This document shows, in pieces, positions 51,234 to 59,522 of a stretch of DNA of 64,000 bases (its first letter is position 1; the number at the start of each line of letters is the position of its first letter). Made by a program: the position numbers and the translations under genes. The notes under the pieces were generated by a model, which saw nothing but the letters and a program-made list of their open reading frames with translations, was not told the origin of the DNA and ran no database searches. The DNA is taken from the NCBI GenBank assembly GCA_910574205.1, contig CAJSYJ010000003.1, positions 186,001-250,000 of the forward strand, read 5' to 3'. This stretch comes from Bacteroidales bacterium. Lineage in GTDB: Bacteria; Bacteroidota; Bacteroidia; Bacteroidales; Rikenellaceae.

Positions 51234-51500
51234 TTATAATGGTAATTTGGATTGCCCCAATTCACTCATGCGTGTTCCTTTCATCGGTAGCGGGTGTTGG
51301 TGGTAATAGGTTTTCCAGCGTCGCCCGTCTTTTTCATTCCAATAGCTTTGTATCTCGAATCCCTCGCTTTTGAGGAGCGATACAATCTTGCGGAAATCGA
51401 CGGTCTGCCCGATTCGGTTCCCTTGTGCCGTTGTCATCCTGATTCCTGATTCAAAGGCTGCTCGGATGCGGGCTTTTGCTGAATTGAGGCTATCTTCCAT
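51234..51500 (-). CDS. small phage protein, 88 aa
   Basis: Helical with a winged-helix-like pattern (DFRKIVSLLKSEGFEIQSYW, then RRWKTYYHQHPLP). Ends 4 nt before the tRNA-like element. Function unknown. Confidence 0.6.
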   Translation of the reverse strand: MEDSLNSAKARIRAAFESGIRMTTAQGNRIGQTVDFRKIVSLLKSEGFEIQSYWNEKDGRRWKTYYHQHPLPMKGTRMSELGQSKLPL

Positions 51501-51503
51501 AAC

Positions 51504-51836
51504 TCACTTCTTTTTGTTGATTGCTGTATAGGTAGTAGCTGCACTTTCAATCTCGGCATTCGTCTGTATCTTGTTTTGCAGCATCCAATCTTCGATTTCA
51601 TCTTTCTTGAAATAAAGAGTGCGTCCGTTAGGCTTGTAGTGCGGTATTTTTTGTCCGCTTGTCAGGCGGTATATATGCCCTTTCGTAAACCCTGTTATCA
51701 GGGCAACATCATCTATCGTCAGAACATTTTTTGCTCCCAGCAGTGTTATTTTTTCAAGCCGGTCTATTTTGGAGGTCAACTCTTGGAATTCCTCCGATCG
51801 GTGTTGTTTGTCTTTATCATTCATTGCGTTAGTCAT
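51504..51836 (-). CDS. excisionase-like HTH protein
   Basis: 110 aa from the ATG at 51836 (upstream ATG at 51848 possible). The core NVLTIDDVALITGFTKGHIY, then RLTSGQKIPHYKPNGRTLYF and KKDEIEDWM, is the MerR-like/excisionase helix-turn-helix of Bacteroidetes elements. Probably controls excision with the integrase or regulates early genes. Confidence 0.8.
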   Translation of the reverse strand: MTNAMNDKDKQHRSEEFQELTSKIDRLEKITLLGAKNVLTIDDVALITGFTKGHIYRLTSGQKIPHYKPNGRTLYFKKDEIEDWMLQNKIQTNAEIESAATTYTAINKKK

Positions 51837-52065
51837 AATCAGGTTCATAAATATCTTCTATGCTGCCCATCCCGTCGCATTCGCCGCAACTTTCAATCTC
51901 TCTTGCCTCGGCTGGCAATATGGCGTATGCTTCTTCGGAAATCCGGTCGCCGTTCTCGTTGTAGTAGATTTCTCCCGTACCATTGCAGGCTGGGCAGGTT
52001 ATCATTCGAGGTTCCGGAGTGCAACATGGGCAACCGGGGTAGCCGTTACATACCGAGCAGCTCAT
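51829..52065 (-). CDS. DnaJ-type zinc-finger protein, 78 aa
   Basis: Carries paired Cys motifs CSVCNGYPGCPCC, CPACNGTGEIYYNENG and CGECDGMG, the CxxCxGxG repeats of DnaJ central domains. Such small free-standing proteins are common in phages; partner unknown. Overlaps neighbours on both sides. Confidence 0.75.
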   Translation of the reverse strand: MSCSVCNGYPGCPCCTPEPRMITCPACNGTGEIYYNENGDRISEEAYAILPAEAREIESCGECDGMGSIEDIYEPDYD

Positions 52066-52301
52066 ATCTCACAATCATTTTCATCGTTCAAATCAGGTAG
52101 CAGTCCTGCTTTGTCGAGCCTTTTTCCTACGAGGCAACATAACCCCAGCGAGACCAGCCCGCCTCCTTTCAGCAAGCAGAATTTCCCCAAGGACATATCG
52201 TCTATCGGTTCGCCGGAGAGCCAAAGGATAGATAGGATTCCCCATAAGCCTATCGCATACATACGGGCATATTTGGCGATTGTCTGTTTGTCTGTTTTCA
52301 T
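52062..52301 (-). CDS. small membrane protein, 79 aa
   Basis: Two hydrophobic helices (YAIGLWGILSILWL and LVSLGLCCLVG) with an acidic C-terminus. An early gene that puts a small protein in the inner membrane; exclusion or signalling roles are possible but not shown. Confidence 0.65.
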   Translation of the reverse strand: MKTDKQTIAKYARMYAIGLWGILSILWLSGEPIDDMSLGKFCLLKGGGLVSLGLCCLVGKRLDKAGLLPDLNDENDCEI

Positions 52302-52582
52302 AGAGCAGGAACTATTGATTGAGCGATAATTTTCTGATAGTTGTGCAAAAGCCTGACGAGGCGGCGATTTTCGCTGTTGAGCGTTTTGTTCGAAGTTTCG
52401 AGAGCAGTTATGTACCGTTGGTCATCCATGCCGTTGCGGGCAACTGAAACCTCCTCCGTCTGTATTTGCTGTTGCAGGGTATTCTGTTTGCCCGCAGCCT
52501 TTTTCTCCCAATACCGTTGCTGGTATTTTTTGTTGTATTCGTACTTGGCTCGTGCAGCTTCGGGGCTTAATTTCGTACTCAT
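52298..52582 (-). CDS. coiled-coil early protein, 94 aa
   Basis: Basic N-terminus (EAARAKYEYNKKYQQRYWEK), Gln-rich linker and a C-terminal leucine-spaced helix. Unrecognised. Overlaps both neighbours by 4 nt. Confidence 0.6.
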   Translation of the reverse strand: MSTKLSPEAARAKYEYNKKYQQRYWEKKAAGKQNTLQQQIQTEEVSVARNGMDDQRYITALETSNKTLNSENRRLVRLLHNYQKIIAQSIVPAL

Positions 52583-52848
52583 AATTTGCCCTCCTTTTTA
52601 AGCCGATTTTCGGCTCTTTTACGCATAACCCAAATAGTTGATGAGGAATGGATATTGTACTTTTGCATCAGATGCTGGGTTACGCCGGTTGCGCTTTGTC
52701 CAGGGACGGACATTAACTCGTTCCATTCATTGTAGATAGCCATATCTCTGGCTTCCTGCTCTTCCTGATAGGCCGTTTTGAAAACCTTTTGCTCCATTAT
52801 TTTTGCATTTACTGTTTGGTTTATTTTCGATTTCAAATTTTTATTCAT
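52579..52848 (-). CDS. early HTH-like protein, 89 aa
   Basis: From the ATG at 52848 (an ATG at 52797 is possible). The C-terminal part (GVTQHLMQKYNIHSSSTIWV, then MRKRAENRLK) looks like a helix-turn-helix. First gene of the early minus operon, just after the divergent promoter; a Cro-like role is possible. Confidence 0.55.
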   Translation of the reverse strand: MNKNLKSKINQTVNAKIMEQKVFKTAYQEEQEARDMAIYNEWNELMSVPGQSATGVTQHLMQKYNIHSSSTIWVMRKRAENRLKKEGKL

Positions 52849-52881
52849 ATTTTTGAATGCGGTTTTATTAAAACCCGTGTG

Positions 52882-52914
52882 CAAATATAAACTTTGTTTC
52901 GATTTCAAACAAAA
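52882..52914 (-). promoter_or_regulatory. early leftward promoter
   Basis: Minus strand: TTTTG (52910-52914), 20 nt, then TATATTTG (52882-52889). A strong Bacteroidetes promoter for the early operon. An operator half-site fills the spacer. Confidence 0.75.
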
Positions 52915-52930
52915 TTTTCGACACAAAGTT
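52890..52930. promoter_or_regulatory. paired operator in the lysogeny-switch region
   Basis: AACTTTGTTTCGA (52890-52902) and TCGACACAAAGTT (52918-52930) are inverted copies with one mismatch. One lies between -7 and -33 of the early promoter, the other towards the repressor gene at 52958. Confidence 0.65.
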
Positions 52931-52957
52931 GCGATTTGATTTTAAGAATGATTGTAA

Positions 52958-53380
52958 ATGACGGAAATACAAAGAGTTAGAAAAATAATAAATTGGCTCG
53001 TTTTTATGGAATACGCCGAAAACGAGCGTGAATTGGCCGAGAAATTAGGCTATACAAAATCCTCATTTTCACAGATAGTAAATGGGAAAGTCCCTTTATC
53101 GGAAAGGTTTGTACAGAAATTGGCGTCTGTCGATAAAAATATAAACGAAGTTTGGATACTGACGGGCGAGGGTAATATGCTTAACTCTTCGGAGGCGGGG
53201 GGAAGTGTTGTAACTATTCCGTCAAATGTTTGGGAGGTGATACAAACGCAGGCCGAAAGCCTGAAAAGCAAGGACAAACAGATAGACGAATTGGTCGCCA
53301 TACTGAAACAGCAGATTGCGGAAAGCAAAAAAACATCTGTCCAGCAGGAAGACAATGCCACCTCTGCCGTTGCAGGATAA
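52958..53380 (+). CDS. XRE-family repressor candidate 1
   Basis: 140 aa. N-terminal helix-turn-helix (ENERELAEKLGYTKSSFSQI, then VNGK) followed by the phage-repressor motif VWILTGEGNML at about residue 66. The C-terminal half is a charged helix (LKSKDKQIDELVAILKQQ) that can dimerise. Diverges from the early operon, so it is the likely lysogeny repressor. Confidence 0.85.
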   Translation: MTEIQRVRKIINWLVFMEYAENERELAEKLGYTKSSFSQIVNGKVPLSERFVQKLASVDKNINEVWILTGEGNMLNSSEAGGSVVTIPSNVWEVIQTQAESLKSKDKQIDELVAILKQQIAESKKTSVQQEDNATSAVAG

Positions 53381-53426
53381 TAGAGTTCGGACGAACTCAA
53401 TATAAAGTACCGTTATATTGAATTTT

Positions 53427-53903
53427 ATGAATACAAGGTTGCTCGAAATAATCAAATACAAGACAGGCGGGCGGCAACGAGAATTTGCAGATTTATTGGG
53501 CTGGACGCCTCAATATCTCACAAAATTGCTCAAAGGGGAGAATTTCGGTATTACGCCGGTAATGACGATTGTTTCTAAAATGCCCGACATCAATGCCCGT
53601 TGGTTCCTGACCGGTGAGGGGGATATGATTGAAGAACCCAAGTATGCCGACATTCGAAAAACAATGCTCGAAAATATGCTGGCATTGCTCGATATTGAGA
53701 AATATATGCCTGTAATGACCCCCGAAGAATTGCGAAACTACGAGTTTGTTGTCATAGGACATAAGAAGCCAGATTTCAGCCCTGAATTGGTTTCAAAATG
53801 GCAAAGGTTATTACAGGAGCGAGAGGATAAAATAGGTGCAAAATTCAAGGCCGCAAACGCCCATTCAGAAACGATATGCAGCAAAGTGAAAACGAAGAAA
53901 TAA
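53427..53903 (+). CDS. XRE-family repressor candidate 2
   Basis: 158 aa from the ATG at 53427 (a TTG 9 nt upstream is less likely). Helix-turn-helix GGRQREFADLLGWTPQYLTK, then the motif RWFLTGEGDMIEE. The C-terminal half has no obvious peptidase motif. Second of three tandem genes with the same W.LTG.G.M element. Confidence 0.8.
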   Translation: MNTRLLEIIKYKTGGRQREFADLLGWTPQYLTKLLKGENFGITPVMTIVSKMPDINARWFLTGEGDMIEEPKYADIRKTMLENMLALLDIEKYMPVMTPEELRNYEFVVIGHKKPDFSPELVSKWQRLLQEREDKIGAKFKAANAHSETICSKVKTKK

Positions 53904-54145
53904 CAGCCCGATTCTTTGAGGCTTTATACGCCCTGAAAGCAAAGGGAATGATACGAGGAAAAAAGACTTTTACCGACCGATATAATATCAACCGGTGGAA
54001 CTTGAATGCCCTCGAAGCAAAAAATCCTAATGCCACGCAAAATAGCGCACAGTTGCCGTGGCTTGTGTATCTCGTCAGAGATTATGGCGTATCTGCCCAT
54101 TGGTTGCTTACAGGGCAAGGAGAGATGTTCCGAAAAACGCCGTAG
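53876..54145 (+). CDS. XRE-like regulator candidate 3
   Basis: 89 aa. Helical DNA-binding-like N-terminus (FEALYALKAKGMIRGKKTF, DRYNINRWNL) and the C-terminal motif HWLLTGQGEMFR. Overlaps the upstream gene by 28 nt. Converges on the integrase with a 3-nt gap. Confidence 0.75.
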   Translation: MQQSENEEITARFFEALYALKAKGMIRGKKTFTDRYNINRWNLNALEAKNPNATQNSAQLPWLVYLVRDYGVSAHWLLTGQGEMFRKTP

Positions 54146-54148
54146 CCG

Positions 54149-55315
54149 CTATTCCGTATCGGGTTCCTCCGGCAAGATGTTCGGTATCATCGACACGGCC
54201 TCTTGCTTCTTTTTGTCGAGGATTTTGGCATATATTTGGGTGGTCTGAATTTCTTTGTGTCCGAGTAATTTTTGCAGGGTGTAAATTTCTGCTCCGAGGT
54301 CGAGCATCAATACAGCAAACGTATGCCGGCCGGAATGAAATGTGATGTCCTTTGTTATGCCGGCACGCACAGCCCACATTCTTAACTCTGTTATCATATA
54401 GGAGCTGTATTTGAAGCCGACGAATACTCTGTCGTCGGGTTTACCCCGTTTGCCCAAGTAGGAGGCCGCCTGCGGGTTGATGTCAAGGTATTCTTGCCCG
54501 CCTGTTTTTTTCTGTTTGAAAATAATGCGAGTGAACTCCCCTTGCTGCTGAACTTCTTTCCACCGCATTTTCTCGATGTCGCTTTTGCGGATTCCTGTCA
54601 AGCAACTGAACATAAATGCCTTTTTCAACGCCGGATATTTGCAATGTGCCGCAGCCATAGCCTTGACTTCATCGAGCGTAAGGTAACAGCGTTCCGATTC
54701 CCCTGCTCTGAACCCCTCAATACCACGCAGGGGGTTATGGGGTATAATGCGGTCGTCGAACGCCTGATTTATGCACGCCCGTAATTTGTTGAAATAACTT
54801 ACTTTTGAATTTTGCGACAATGGCTTTGAAACCTCATCCGTTACTATCTTCTTGCGCTTATCCCTGCAACGGGCGGTTTTATCCAAATATTCACGAAAGC
54901 CCTCTATCCATTCCGGCGTGATGTCTTTGAACGAGGTGTTCGGCCTGCAATACCGTTCGAGGTGTTTTAAGCAGCTATGCCAATTTCCCCAATTTCCGTT
55001 GCTGTCTGTGCTTCCATGCCGTTTTTCGCACATAGCCCTGTAATAGTCGAGGAAATTGGTTTCGAGTTTGTATGCTGCATTGAACCCAAATTCCCCGTTC
55101 TGTAATTCGACAATCCGTTTCGCTTTCACGGCTTCTGCCAACTGCCAAGTCTGTCGGTTCTTCTCTTTGTCCGCTTTTGTCTTTTCGGGGACGAGATACA
55201 TTTTCAGATACTCATACGACCGTTTTCCATTCAAATATATGTCCAGGTATAGCGACACGTTGCCGGTCGGTGTCGCCCGCTTTCGGAGGCGGATTGGTTC
55301 TTTTGCTGCTCCCAT
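54149..55315 (-). CDS. tyrosine integrase
   Basis: 388 aa from the ATG at 55315. N-terminal arm-binding domain of the Bacteroidetes type (LRKRATPTGNVSLYLDIYLN), then a SAM-like core-binding domain, then the catalytic domain. Catalytic Arg in LTGIRKSDIEKM (about residue 242), HxxR in HSGRHTFAVL (about 330) and Tyr in TQIYAKILD (about 361). Integrates and excises the prophage. Confidence 0.95.
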   Translation of the reverse strand: MGAAKEPIRLRKRATPTGNVSLYLDIYLNGKRSYEYLKMYLVPEKTKADKEKNRQTWQLAEAVKAKRIVELQNGEFGFNAAYKLETNFLDYYRAMCEKRHGSTDSNGNWGNWHSCLKHLERYCRPNTSFKDITPEWIEGFREYLDKTARCRDKRKKIVTDEVSKPLSQNSKVSYFNKLRACINQAFDDRIIPHNPLRGIEGFRAGESERCYLTLDEVKAMAAAHCKYPALKKAFMFSCLTGIRKSDIEKMRWKEVQQQGEFTRIIFKQKKTGGQEYLDINPQAASYLGKRGKPDDRVFVGFKYSSYMITELRMWAVRAGITKDITFHSGRHTFAVLMLDLGAEIYTLQKLLGHKEIQTTQIYAKILDKKKQEAVSMIPNILPEEPDTE

Positions 55316-55485
55316 ATTTGTTGCTTTTGTTGCTTGAATTATTACGAGCAACAAATTAACAACAAAAAATCGATAAATCAAATACAACGTATGTAAAATG
55401 AAACGCCACCAATATGGCAGCGTTAATCATTTATTTATAGGTGTTTATTTGACTTTATTAGCGGTTTGTTTGCGCATCGTTTGAC

Positions 55486-55492
55486 ATTTGAT
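55486..55492. repeat. candidate attR core (ATTTGAT)
   Basis: Matches 2885-2891. It lies 10 nt past the stop of the lipoprotein gene at 55502. Tentative for the reasons given there. Confidence 0.22.
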
Positions 55493-55501
55493 TTCTCCGC
55501 T

Positions 55502-56233
55502 TCATTTTCCTCTGAACAATCCCGTAACTTTTCCGCCCGAAATGAATTTGGTCAAAATAAAAGCGCCGAAACTATCTATAAACTCCTTAGGCGTATAATA
55601 ATAGGTAAACTTGACAAATCCCGGACTCAGATACTTATATAATATCTCATTTTTAAGATATTCGGGCATGAACAGCTCATACTTACGATCGCAAAACTTT
55701 ATATTCATCTCGCCGTAAATGTACTCTGCTTCGGATGACGATTCTTCTGTGAAGACCTTACTATATGTCTTTTCCGTACCTATTTTGAACAACAGACAAT
55801 TTATTTGATAACCGTCCTTAATCACATCCTTAACCTGTGATTTCGTCTCGTATCTATCGAATCCATAAAATGAAAAACTTGTCGACCGGCTCTCCTTGAT
55901 CGGCACGGAATAATAGGCATCTGGATAATCGTCCGAATACTTATCTATATCGATAACCCGTATTCCGATATTTTTCAGACTTTCCAACGGGTAATCTGCA
56001 ACCTTGAACGAACGGCCTACCATATTACCGAAATATATGTCTCCGACAATATTGAGACGATTGGTCAATCTCTCCGCTACATAATCTGTCAGCGGATAGT
56101 CGGGATCACGTTCGCGCAGGATTATGTCACCTTCATCATCCGCTATCGGAATACTCTTATCTTCATCTGTTTTATTACATCCGCAAAGCCATACCAACGA
56201 TGACAACGCCAGAACGGACCATATCTTTTTCAT
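55502..56233 (-). CDS. lipoprotein, 243 aa
   Basis: Signal peptide with lipobox WLCGC (Cys19); mature protein starts NKTDED, an acidic lipoprotein export-like signal. Beta-rich, no family recognised. The start overlaps the upstream lipoprotein stop (ATGA). Lower GC than the DsbD and transporter genes nearby, perhaps a transferred host cluster. Confidence 0.75.
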   Translation of the reverse strand: MKKIWSVLALSSLVWLCGCNKTDEDKSIPIADDEGDIILRERDPDYPLTDYVAERLTNRLNIVGDIYFGNMVGRSFKVADYPLESLKNIGIRVIDIDKYSDDYPDAYYSVPIKESRSTSFSFYGFDRYETKSQVKDVIKDGYQINCLLFKIGTEKTYSKVFTEESSSEAEYIYGEMNIKFCDRKYELFMPEYLKNEILYKYLSPGFVKFTYYYTPKEFIDSFGAFILTKFISGGKVTGLFRGK

Positions 56234-56628
56234 TTATATATTCGTTTAAGGATCATATAATCGTAATTCTCATTGAGCATAGGATATTCTATAAGCCGCA
56301 TCCGATTATCTGTTCTGCTGTCTATCCACCAACTCCCTGTAATCAATGTAGCGTAATTGAATTCGACTACTCGATCCGTGTGGATGTACTTGAATGAATA
56401 GGCTCCATCACCATTATTGATCGTATAGCACCCGCTATTTTCTACATTGAACAGTATCCGAATGTCGAATGTTTCGCCATTCCTAATGAGCGTGCCCTCC
56501 CAGTTGGTCTGTTCGAGCGTGGCTGAACAGTCTACGGGTCTGCCAGGTGCATCGTCATCCTTATCGCACGACATGCAAAAGACCGATAACAGCACGACGG
56601 CCGCCAGACGCAAGAATAATTTTTCCAT
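56230..56628 (-). CDS. lipoprotein, 132 aa
   Basis: Signal peptide with lipobox FCMSC, then acidic KDDDAP. The rest is a small beta-barrel-like domain (NWEGTLIRNGETFDIRILFN) resembling small Bacteroidetes lipocalin-like lipoproteins. Couples to the 243-aa lipoprotein. Confidence 0.75.
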   Translation of the reverse strand: MEKLFLRLAAVVLLSVFCMSCDKDDDAPGRPVDCSATLEQTNWEGTLIRNGETFDIRILFNVENSGCYTINNGDGAYSFKYIHTDRVVEFNYATLITGSWWIDSRTDNRMRLIEYPMLNENYDYMILKRIYK

Positions 56629-56758
56629 AATGATTCGATTCTATTTATTGGTTAGTTTATTCACAAATATACGAATAAGCCGGGACAAATGCAAACACCG
56701 ATGCGCAAATATCGCATCTTAGCACAACAATCCCGCCGATGCCATATATATCTGCATG

Positions 56759-56798
56759 TCAAAAAAAAATACCCCGACAAGAGAGTCCTTGTCGGGGT
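56759..56798 (-). terminator. terminator of the dsbD gene
   Basis: Perfect hairpin ACCCCGACAAG...CTTGTCGGGGT (56770-56798) followed on the minus strand by a run of nine Ts. 79 nt past the dsbD stop. Confidence 0.85.
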
Positions 56799-56876
56799 AA
56801 AAACATCTGCCCGTGCCGGACATTGCGGCTCGCGGCATAATATAGGTTTGTCTGCGGGTGCAGACCTCCGCGACCT

Positions 56877-58877
56877 TTAACGCTCACGCATCTTGGCCAG
56901 TCCGCCTTCGAGGAAAGTCACGAAGCCGTCCACATCGAGATCGTATCCGCGCACGGGCATCAGCTCCTCGTCCTCGGGCGAGAGCAGCACGTATGCCGGC
57001 TGGGCGTTTACACCGAAGCGCGACTGCACGATATACGAATTTTTGCGGCCGAGCTGCTTCAACGTCTTGCCGTCGGGCGTAGTCAGATAATCGGCCTCGG
57101 CCAGATCCATTTTGTCGTCTACATAGAGTGCCACTACGATATAGTCGTTGCGCAGGATATCCAGCACGCGAGGATCGCTCCATACGCGCTGCTCCATTTC
57201 GCGGCAGTTGACGCAGCCGTGACCCGTGATATCGACGAACAGCGGCTTACCCGTGCGCTTGGCCTCCGTGAGAGCCTCCGGCAGATCGAAATAGCCCGAC
57301 AGCCCCAGCGGCAGATGCAGGTCGTCGCCGTACTTGACGCTCTTGACCTCGGCCTTTTCCGATCCGAGAACGAAATCCTGCGTCTGCAACGGCGGCATAT
57401 ATCCCGACAGAGCTTTGAGCGGAGCGCCGAACATGCCGGGTATGAGATATACCACGAACGAGAATGCGACGATCGACAGCGCCAGACGCTTTACAGTCAG
57501 ATACTCCATTTTGTCGTCGTGGGCGAAGCGTATCTTACCCAGCAGATAGAGACCCAGCAGCGAGAATACGACGATCCATATCGCCAGATAGACCTCTCTG
57601 TCGAGCAGATTCCAGTGATAGGTCTGGTCGGCGACGCTGAGGAACTTGAAACCCAGCGCGACCTCGATGAAGCCCAGAACCACCTTCACGGAGTTGAGCC
57701 AGCCGCCGCTCTTGGGCAGGTTCTTCAAAACCGACGGGAACCAGGCCAGCAGCGTGAAAGGCAGCGCGAAAGCCACGGCGAAAGCGCCCATAGTGACGAT
57801 CGGCGACCAGAACTCGCCCGAGGTCGACTTTATCAGCACCGTACCTACGATAGGACCCGTGCACGAGAACGACACCAGAACCAGCGTCAGCGCCATGAAG
57901 AATATACCCAGCAGACCGCCCTTGTCGGCACCCTGATCGCTCTTGTTGACCAGCTTCGAGGGCAGCGTGATCTCGAACGCACCGAAGAACGAGGCGGCGA
58001 AGATCATGAATACTACGAAGAATATGATGTTGGGCAACCAGTGGGTAGCCAGCCAGTTGAATATGTCGGCCGTCACGGCGTCGCCGCCGGCAAAGCGCGT
58101 GATAAGGATTATCACGGCGATAGGCACGACATAGAGCAGCACGATGAAAAGGCCGTACATCAAGGCCTTGAAGCGTCCCGCCGCAACCGACGAACTGCCC
58201 TTCATGAAGAACGACACGGTCATCGGCACCATAGGGAATACGCACGGCGTCAGCAGCGCGGCGAAGCCCCAGATCACGGCCTCAATGATAAGAGCCCAGC
58301 TGAACGGCTTCTCGGCCGGCGACTCCGGCTCGGCCGCAGCGATACTCTCGCCCGTGGCGGCCATGTCCTCGGCGGGTTCGACGCTCTGCGCATCGCCCTC
58401 GACGGCAGGCGCGACGGCTGCCGAGGCGTCGCCTACGACTACTTCGAACTCCCAATACTCCGGCGAGTGGCATGCGCCCTCGACGCAGGCTATCCACATT
58501 ACCTCGCCCTTGACAGTGGCCTGAGCCGCCGTCAGCCGCAGATTCTGCGTCAGTACGATCTTGTCGAAGTAGACCGGATCGCCGTCGTAGTCGCGCGTTG
58601 CGGCAGGTTCGGCGATTGCGCCGTCGAGCGTGTAGCCTACCGCATCGGCGAATGTTACCTCAGTGGGCGAATAGGGGTTGTCGGTACGATAGGTGTGCCA
58701 CCCCTCGGTTATGTCGCCCGTCAGCGTCAGACGATACAGATCGCCCTCCAACCGCTCGGCCGACGCCGACCACTCGACAGTGGTCGCATTCTCGTCGAAC
58801 GCGGGCACCTGAGCACCGGCCGTCGTCGCAACCAGCGAGACGATCAGTGCCGAAATAATTGCTGTAAATCGTTTCAT
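56877..58877 (-). CDS. dsbD: DsbD-type thiol:disulfide interchange protein
   Basis: 666 aa. Signal peptide (about 22 aa), N-terminal DsbD-alpha-like domain with ACVEGACHSPEY, then about eight transmembrane segments with the CVFPMVP and FSCTGPIVG cysteine motifs, then a C-terminal thioredoxin domain with HGCVNCREM (about residue 555). Carries electrons from cytoplasmic thioredoxin to periplasmic proteins. Monocistronic, with its own promoter and terminator. Confidence 0.93.
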   Translation of the reverse strand: MKRFTAIISALIVSLVATTAGAQVPAFDENATTVEWSASAERLEGDLYRLTLTGDITEGWHTYRTDNPYSPTEVTFADAVGYTLDGAIAEPAATRDYDGDPVYFDKIVLTQNLRLTAAQATVKGEVMWIACVEGACHSPEYWEFEVVVGDASAAVAPAVEGDAQSVEPAEDMAATGESIAAAEPESPAEKPFSWALIIEAVIWGFAALLTPCVFPMVPMTVSFFMKGSSSVAAGRFKALMYGLFIVLLYVVPIAVIILITRFAGGDAVTADIFNWLATHWLPNIIFFVVFMIFAASFFGAFEITLPSKLVNKSDQGADKGGLLGIFFMALTLVLVSFSCTGPIVGTVLIKSTSGEFWSPIVTMGAFAVAFALPFTLLAWFPSVLKNLPKSGGWLNSVKVVLGFIEVALGFKFLSVADQTYHWNLLDREVYLAIWIVVFSLLGLYLLGKIRFAHDDKMEYLTVKRLALSIVAFSFVVYLIPGMFGAPLKALSGYMPPLQTQDFVLGSEKAEVKSVKYGDDLHLPLGLSGYFDLPEALTEAKRTGKPLFVDITGHGCVNCREMEQRVWSDPRVLDILRNDYIVVALYVDDKMDLAEADYLTTPDGKTLKQLGRKNSYIVQSRFGVNAQPAYVLLSPEDEELMPVRGYDLDVDGFVTFLEGGLAKMRER

Positions 58878-58949
58878 AATATGGTTAAATGTTTTGTAAA
58901 AATCTCTCTTCTCCTCCGTGCGTCATATCCGCGGATACCGAGTCCGGGA

Positions 58950-58957
58950 CAAACATA
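58950..58957 (-). promoter_or_regulatory. -7 box of dsbD
   Basis: TATGTTTG on the minus strand, matching TAnnTTTG; the -33 element is not clear. About 70 nt before the dsbD start. Confidence 0.45.
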
Positions 58958-59317
58958 CAAAAGTAATGATTTTTTTCGAGCAGGCAAATATCTGCGACAT
59001 AATTATTCGATTTAAGAGCGTGTTACGGCTGCCGCAACCATACGCGAGCAACGCGTCCCCGGCCTCGACGCCGGCCGAAAGCATGGCCTGCGAGAGGGCG
59101 AAGCCGACAAGAGAGCAAGGGCGGACGATCACAGGAGCAGAGACGAGCGGAGAGGGTGTTGGAGGACAATCGGAATAACTGGCACAAGCGGGGAGGAGAT
59201 CGGGAAAACCGGCATAGACTAAGGGAGGATAGAGCTGCCGGACGCAGCCGGCGTAGACGACATCCGCAAAAGACAAGGAGGAGCGACAAGAGCGGGCTGA
59301 AACGAGGCGGGCGCGCA

Positions 59318-59455
59318 GGGAGCTGGCGGGCAGGGAGCTGTGGCCGGCGGACAGGAAACAGTGGCCGGCGGACAGGGAGCTGTGGCTGGCGGGCATGGAG
59401 CAACGGTTGGCAGGCATGGACGCAGCGACAGGCGGACATGGAGCAGCGACAGGCG
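59318..59455. repeat. degenerate 21-bp tandem repeat array
   Basis: About six copies of units like GGGAGCTGTGGCCGGCGGAC, diverging toward the right end. Period 21 keeps a reading frame (a CPPATAP-like repeat on the minus strand) but flanking sequence gives no convincing gene. Confidence 0.55.
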
Positions 59456-59463
59456 TGAAAATC

Positions 59464-59498
59464 GAAAAAAAATCGCGCCCGACAAAAGCCGGGCGCGA
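59464..59498 (-). terminator. terminator of the peptide transporter gene
   Basis: TCGCGCCCG and CGGGCGCGA (59473-59498) with an 8-nt loop; followed on the minus strand by eight Ts. 25 nt past the stop. Confidence 0.88.
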
Positions 59499-59522
59499 GA
59501 GATCAGCTCCGATGAGCGGATA

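Larger units (their letters stand above)
2885..55492. mobile_element. integrated siphovirus-type prophage, about 52.6 kb
   Basis: The interval contains an integrase at one end, regulators, replication and recombination genes, terminase, portal, capsid, tape measure, tail fibre and lysis genes, nearly all on the minus strand. It has no tail sheath or contractile baseplate genes, and the tape measure is 1604 aa, so a long non-contractile tail is expected. All modules look intact, so the element may be inducible. The exact ends are uncertain: they are placed on a 7-bp direct repeat and on the change from phage-like genes to lipoprotein genes. Confidence 0.85.
58878..59522. other. intergenic region with dsbD promoter, GC-rich repeats and terminator
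   Basis: 645 bp. Holds a -7 box TATGTTTG for dsbD on the minus strand (58950-58957), then GC-rich sequence with a 21-bp tandem array (59318-59455) and the terminator of the transporter gene. Open frames on both strands look like composition effects, not genes. Confidence 0.55.

Noticed and set aside
57219..59015. 598-aa ORF on the + strand
   Set aside because: Antisense to dsbD. The Arg/Gln/Asp-rich product has no domain and comes from GC-rich codon mirror effects.
59023..59439. 138-aa Arg/Pro/Ser-rich ORF on the - strand
   Set aside because: Low-complexity product over the tandem repeats, no start signal, no recognisable domain.
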